Assembly: GCF_036250695.1 (NCBI RefSeq)
Contig: NZ_CP109427.1
Location: 5,084,001-5,148,000, forward strand
Length of the DNA: 64,000 nt
Reading direction: 5' to 3'
Source: Streptomyces sp. NBC_01497
GTDB taxonomy: Bacteria; Actinomycetota; Actinomycetes; Streptomycetales; Streptomycetaceae
Part shown: piece by piece, positions 62,240 through 64,000 of the stretch
How the letters are laid out: the number at the start of each line of letters is the position of its first letter
How positions within the stretch are numbered: position 1 is the first letter of the stretch
Notes under the pieces: generated by a model
What the model was told of the DNA's origin: nothing
The model's input: only the letters and a program-made list of their open reading frames with translations
The model's database searches: none
Position numbers and translations under genes: made by a program

Positions 62240-63475
62240 CTAGGCGGCCGGTGCGCCGTCCAGCTGCTCGATCGTCGCCAGGGACGGGCCCCGGCGGGCG
62301 CGGAGCGTGCGGGAGGCCTCCTCCGCGCCGCGCAGGGCGCGGACCGCGTTCTGCCACGTCAGCTTCGCCAGGTCCTCGCGGGACCAGTCGCGGGCGCGCA
62401 GTTCAGCCAGCAGGTTGGGGTAGCCGGCCACGTCGGACAGGTCGCTCGGGGTGAACGCCGTGCCGTCGAAGTCGCCGCCGATGCCCACGTGGTCCACGCC
62501 GGCGACCTCGCGCATGTGGTCCAGGTGGTCCGCCACCGTGGCCGCCGTGGCGACCGGGCGGGGGTGCGCCGCCTCGAACTCCTCGTGCAGGCGCATGGCG
62601 CCCGGCGTGGTGTCCAGGTGGTGCAGCCCGTGCGCGCGCAGGTTCTCGTCGGCGGCCTGTGTCCAGGCGACCGCCTCCGGCAGGACGAACTTGGGGACGA
62701 ACGTCGCCATGGCGACTCCGCCGTTCGCGGGCAGCTGCGCCAGCACGTCGTCGGGGATGTTCCTCGGGTGGTCGCAGACGGCCCGCGACGACGAGTGGGA
62801 GAAGATGACCGGTGCCTCGGCCACGGCGAGCGCGTCGCGCATCGTGGTCGCCGCCACGTGCGAGAGGTCGACCAGCATGCCCAGCCGGTTCATCTCGCGC
62901 ACGACCTCGCGGCCGAAGGCGGTGAGGCCGCCGGCGCGGGGGGTGTCCGTCGCCGAGTCCGCCCAGCGCAGGTTGTGGTTGTGGGTGAGGGTCATGTAGC
63001 GGACGCCGAGCTCGTACAGCGCGCGCAGCGTGCCCAGCGAGTCGGCGATGGACTGGCCGCCCTCGGCCCCCATCAGCGACGCGATCCGGCCCTCGGAGCG
63101 CGCCACCTCCATCTCGTCGGCTGTGCGGGCCGGTGCCAGGTCCTTCGGGTAGCGGGCCACGAGTTGGCGCACGAAGTCGATCTGCTCCAGCGTCGCCGCG
63201 ACGGCGTTCTCGTCCGGGCCCAGGTCGGAGGGCACGTACACCGACCAGAACTGGCCGCCGACGCCGCCGCGCCGCAGCCGGGGGATGTCCGTGTGGAGTT
63301 CGCCGCTGCGGTCGCCCGCCACGTCCACCGCGTCGAGGTCGTAGCCGGCCTTCTGGCGCATCGCCCAGGGCAGGTCGTTGTGGCCGTCGACCACGGGGAA
63401 CGCCGCCAGCAGTTCCCGCGCCTCGTCCAGGTATCCGTTCGCGTCCGTCACCGTGCCGCTCACTTCCCGCCTCAC
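62240..63475 (-). CDS. Membrane dipeptidase-like (M19) peptidase
   Basis: 411 residues, no signal peptide. Renal-dipeptidase type TIM barrel with binuclear zinc ligands: [12 protein letters not shown] (His, Asp), [10 protein letters not shown] (Glu), [10 protein letters not shown] (His) and [19 protein letters not shown] (His). The C terminus has [18 protein letters not shown]. Members cleave dipeptides, including some with a D-residue; the streptomycete enzyme also takes L-D dipeptides as far as I recall. The GTG at 63475 overlaps the purE stop by 4 bases, so it is translationally coupled to purE. Alternative GTG starts lie a few codons further in. Confidence 0.92.
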   Translation of the reverse strand: MRREVSGTVTDANGYLDEARELLAAFPVVDGHNDLPWAMRQKAGYDLDAVDVAGDRSGELHTDIPRLRRGGVGGQFWSVYVPSDLGPDENAVAATLEQIDFVRQLVARYPKDLAPARTADEMEVARSEGRIASLMGAEGGQSIADSLGTLRALYELGVRYMTLTHNHNLRWADSATDTPRAGGLTAFGREVVREMNRLGMLVDLSHVAATTMRDALAVAEAPVIFSHSSSRAVCDHPRNIPDDVLAQLPANGGVAMATFVPKFVLPEAVAWTQAADENLRAHGLHHLDTTPGAMRLHEEFEAAHPRPVATAATVADHLDHMREVAGVDHVGIGGDFDGTAFTPSDLSDVAGYPNLLAELRARDWSREDLAKLTWQNAVRALRGAEEASRTLRARRGPSLATIEQLDGAPAA

Positions 63476-64000
63476 TTCCTGAAACCGAAGGACGCCTCGC
63501 CCTGGGCCTTCGCCCGGAGCCGCTTGCCCTTCTCCGTCGCCTGGTCGTTCAGCTCCTGCTGGAATTCCTTCATGTGCGTCAGCAGTGCCGGGTCGTGTGC
63601 GGCGAGGATCCGGGCGGCGAGCAGGCCCGCGTTGCGCGCCCCGCCGACCGAGACCGTCGCGACCGGGACACCGGCGGGCATCTGCACGATCGACAGGAGG
63701 GAGTCCATGCCGTCGAGGTACTTCAGCGGGACCGGCACGCCGATCACCGGGAGCGGTGTCACCGAGGCCAGCATGCCCGGCAGGTGGGCAGCGCCGCCCG
63801 CGCCCGCGATGATCGTCTTCAGGCCGCGGTCCACCGCGCCCTCGCCGTACGCGATCATCTCGCGCGGCATGCGGTGCGCCGAGACCACGTCGACCTCGTA
63901 GGGGACCCCGAACTCGTCCAGTGCCTTGGCGGCGGCCTCCATCACCGGCCAGTCGGAGTCGGAGCCCATCACGATGCCGACGAGCGGCGCGTTCTCGGAG
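63472..64000 (-). CDS. purE: N5-carboxyaminoimidazole ribonucleotide mutase, 5' end missing
   Basis: 176 residues visible to the stop; the start lies beyond the right edge, with [23 protein letters not shown] as the first recognisable part. PurE converts N5-CAIR to CAIR in purine synthesis. Typical motifs: GSDSDW (phosphate and CO2 pocket), [54 protein letters not shown] and [15 protein letters not shown]. The C-terminal extension ([15 protein letters not shown]) is short. In actinobacteria purK normally lies immediately upstream. The dipeptidase gene overlaps its stop. Confidence 0.97.
   Translation of the reverse strand, partial: SENAPLVGIVMGSDSDWPVMEAAAKALDEFGVPYEVDVVSAHRMPREMIAYGEGAVDRGLKTIIAGAGGAAHLPGMLASVTPLPVIGVPVPLKYLDGMDSLLSIVQMPAGVPVATVSVGGARNAGLLAARILAAHDPALLTHMKEFQQELNDQATEKGKRLRAKAQGEASFGFRK

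Noticed and set aside
62213..63901. Long plus-strand frame opposite the dipeptidase and purE genes
   Set aside because: Shadow frame; the minus strand encodes two complete, recognisable enzymes with catalytic motifs.

Overview
The window is chromosomal DNA of a Streptomyces species. GC content is very high, coding third positions are almost all G or C, GTG starts are common, and several genes look leaderless. It carries the tRNA-Leu(UAA) gene bldA, the enolase/rpf/divIC neighbourhood and a streptomycete hut operon. From memory, the content resembles the S. coelicolor core region around eno, rpfA, ndh, bldA and hut; no alignment was run.

Layout. 0-4.5 kb: end of a SurA-like protein, mazG, SMI1/KNR4 and HutD/Ves proteins, an XRE regulator and a small hypothetical gene. 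4.5-6.2 kb: a cytochrome P450 behind a long spacer carrying a 14-bp inverted repeat. 6.3-13.3 kb: two Rpf cell-wall lytic enzymes (the second under a ydaO c-di-AMP riboswitch), eno, divIC, a DUF501 gene and ppx. 13.3-15.8 kb: a repeat-bearing spacer and a secreted GH30 enzyme with a LacI-type operator. 15.8-19.4 kb: type II NADH dehydrogenase with two Rex-like sites, and a cyclopropane synthase-like methyltransferase. 19.4-25.8 kb: a MacB/FtsX-type ABC exporter and a beta-mannosidase. 26.0 kb: bldA. 26.4-32.9 kb: small hypothetical genes, a DUF574 methyltransferase, an S53 peptidase, a Bax-inhibitor-1 family protein and a DUF4287 gene. 32.9-41 kb: a membrane-anchored hypothetical protein, thiolase (with a 100-bp tandem repeat array in its 3' flank), an SGNH hydrolase, cystathionine beta-synthase and a lipoprotein deacetylase. 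41.6-46.5 kb: membrane proteins, an RpiR regulator and a four-gene Roadblock/DUF4388 cluster. 46.9-54.1 kb: a type III PLP decarboxylase divergent from hutU-M20 amidohydrolase-hutF-hutI. 54.6-62.1 kb: a probable exopolysaccharide cluster. 62.2-64 kb: an M19 dipeptidase and purE (partial).

How the parts connect. HutU, HutI and HutF convert urocanate to formylglutamate, and the M20 hydrolase between them may take the place of HutG. The polysaccharide cluster has a FemAB/CelD-like acyltransferase, a GT2 glycosyltransferase, a CE4 deacetylase, a polytopic GT-C-like protein and a GH26-like hydrolase. Three of these genes contain one early TTA codon each. I found no TTA codon in any other gene of the window, so the bldA tRNA encoded 28 kb away should gate this cluster.

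Most spacers end in strong GC-rich hairpins. No CRISPR array, insertion sequence, prophage or rRNA was seen.
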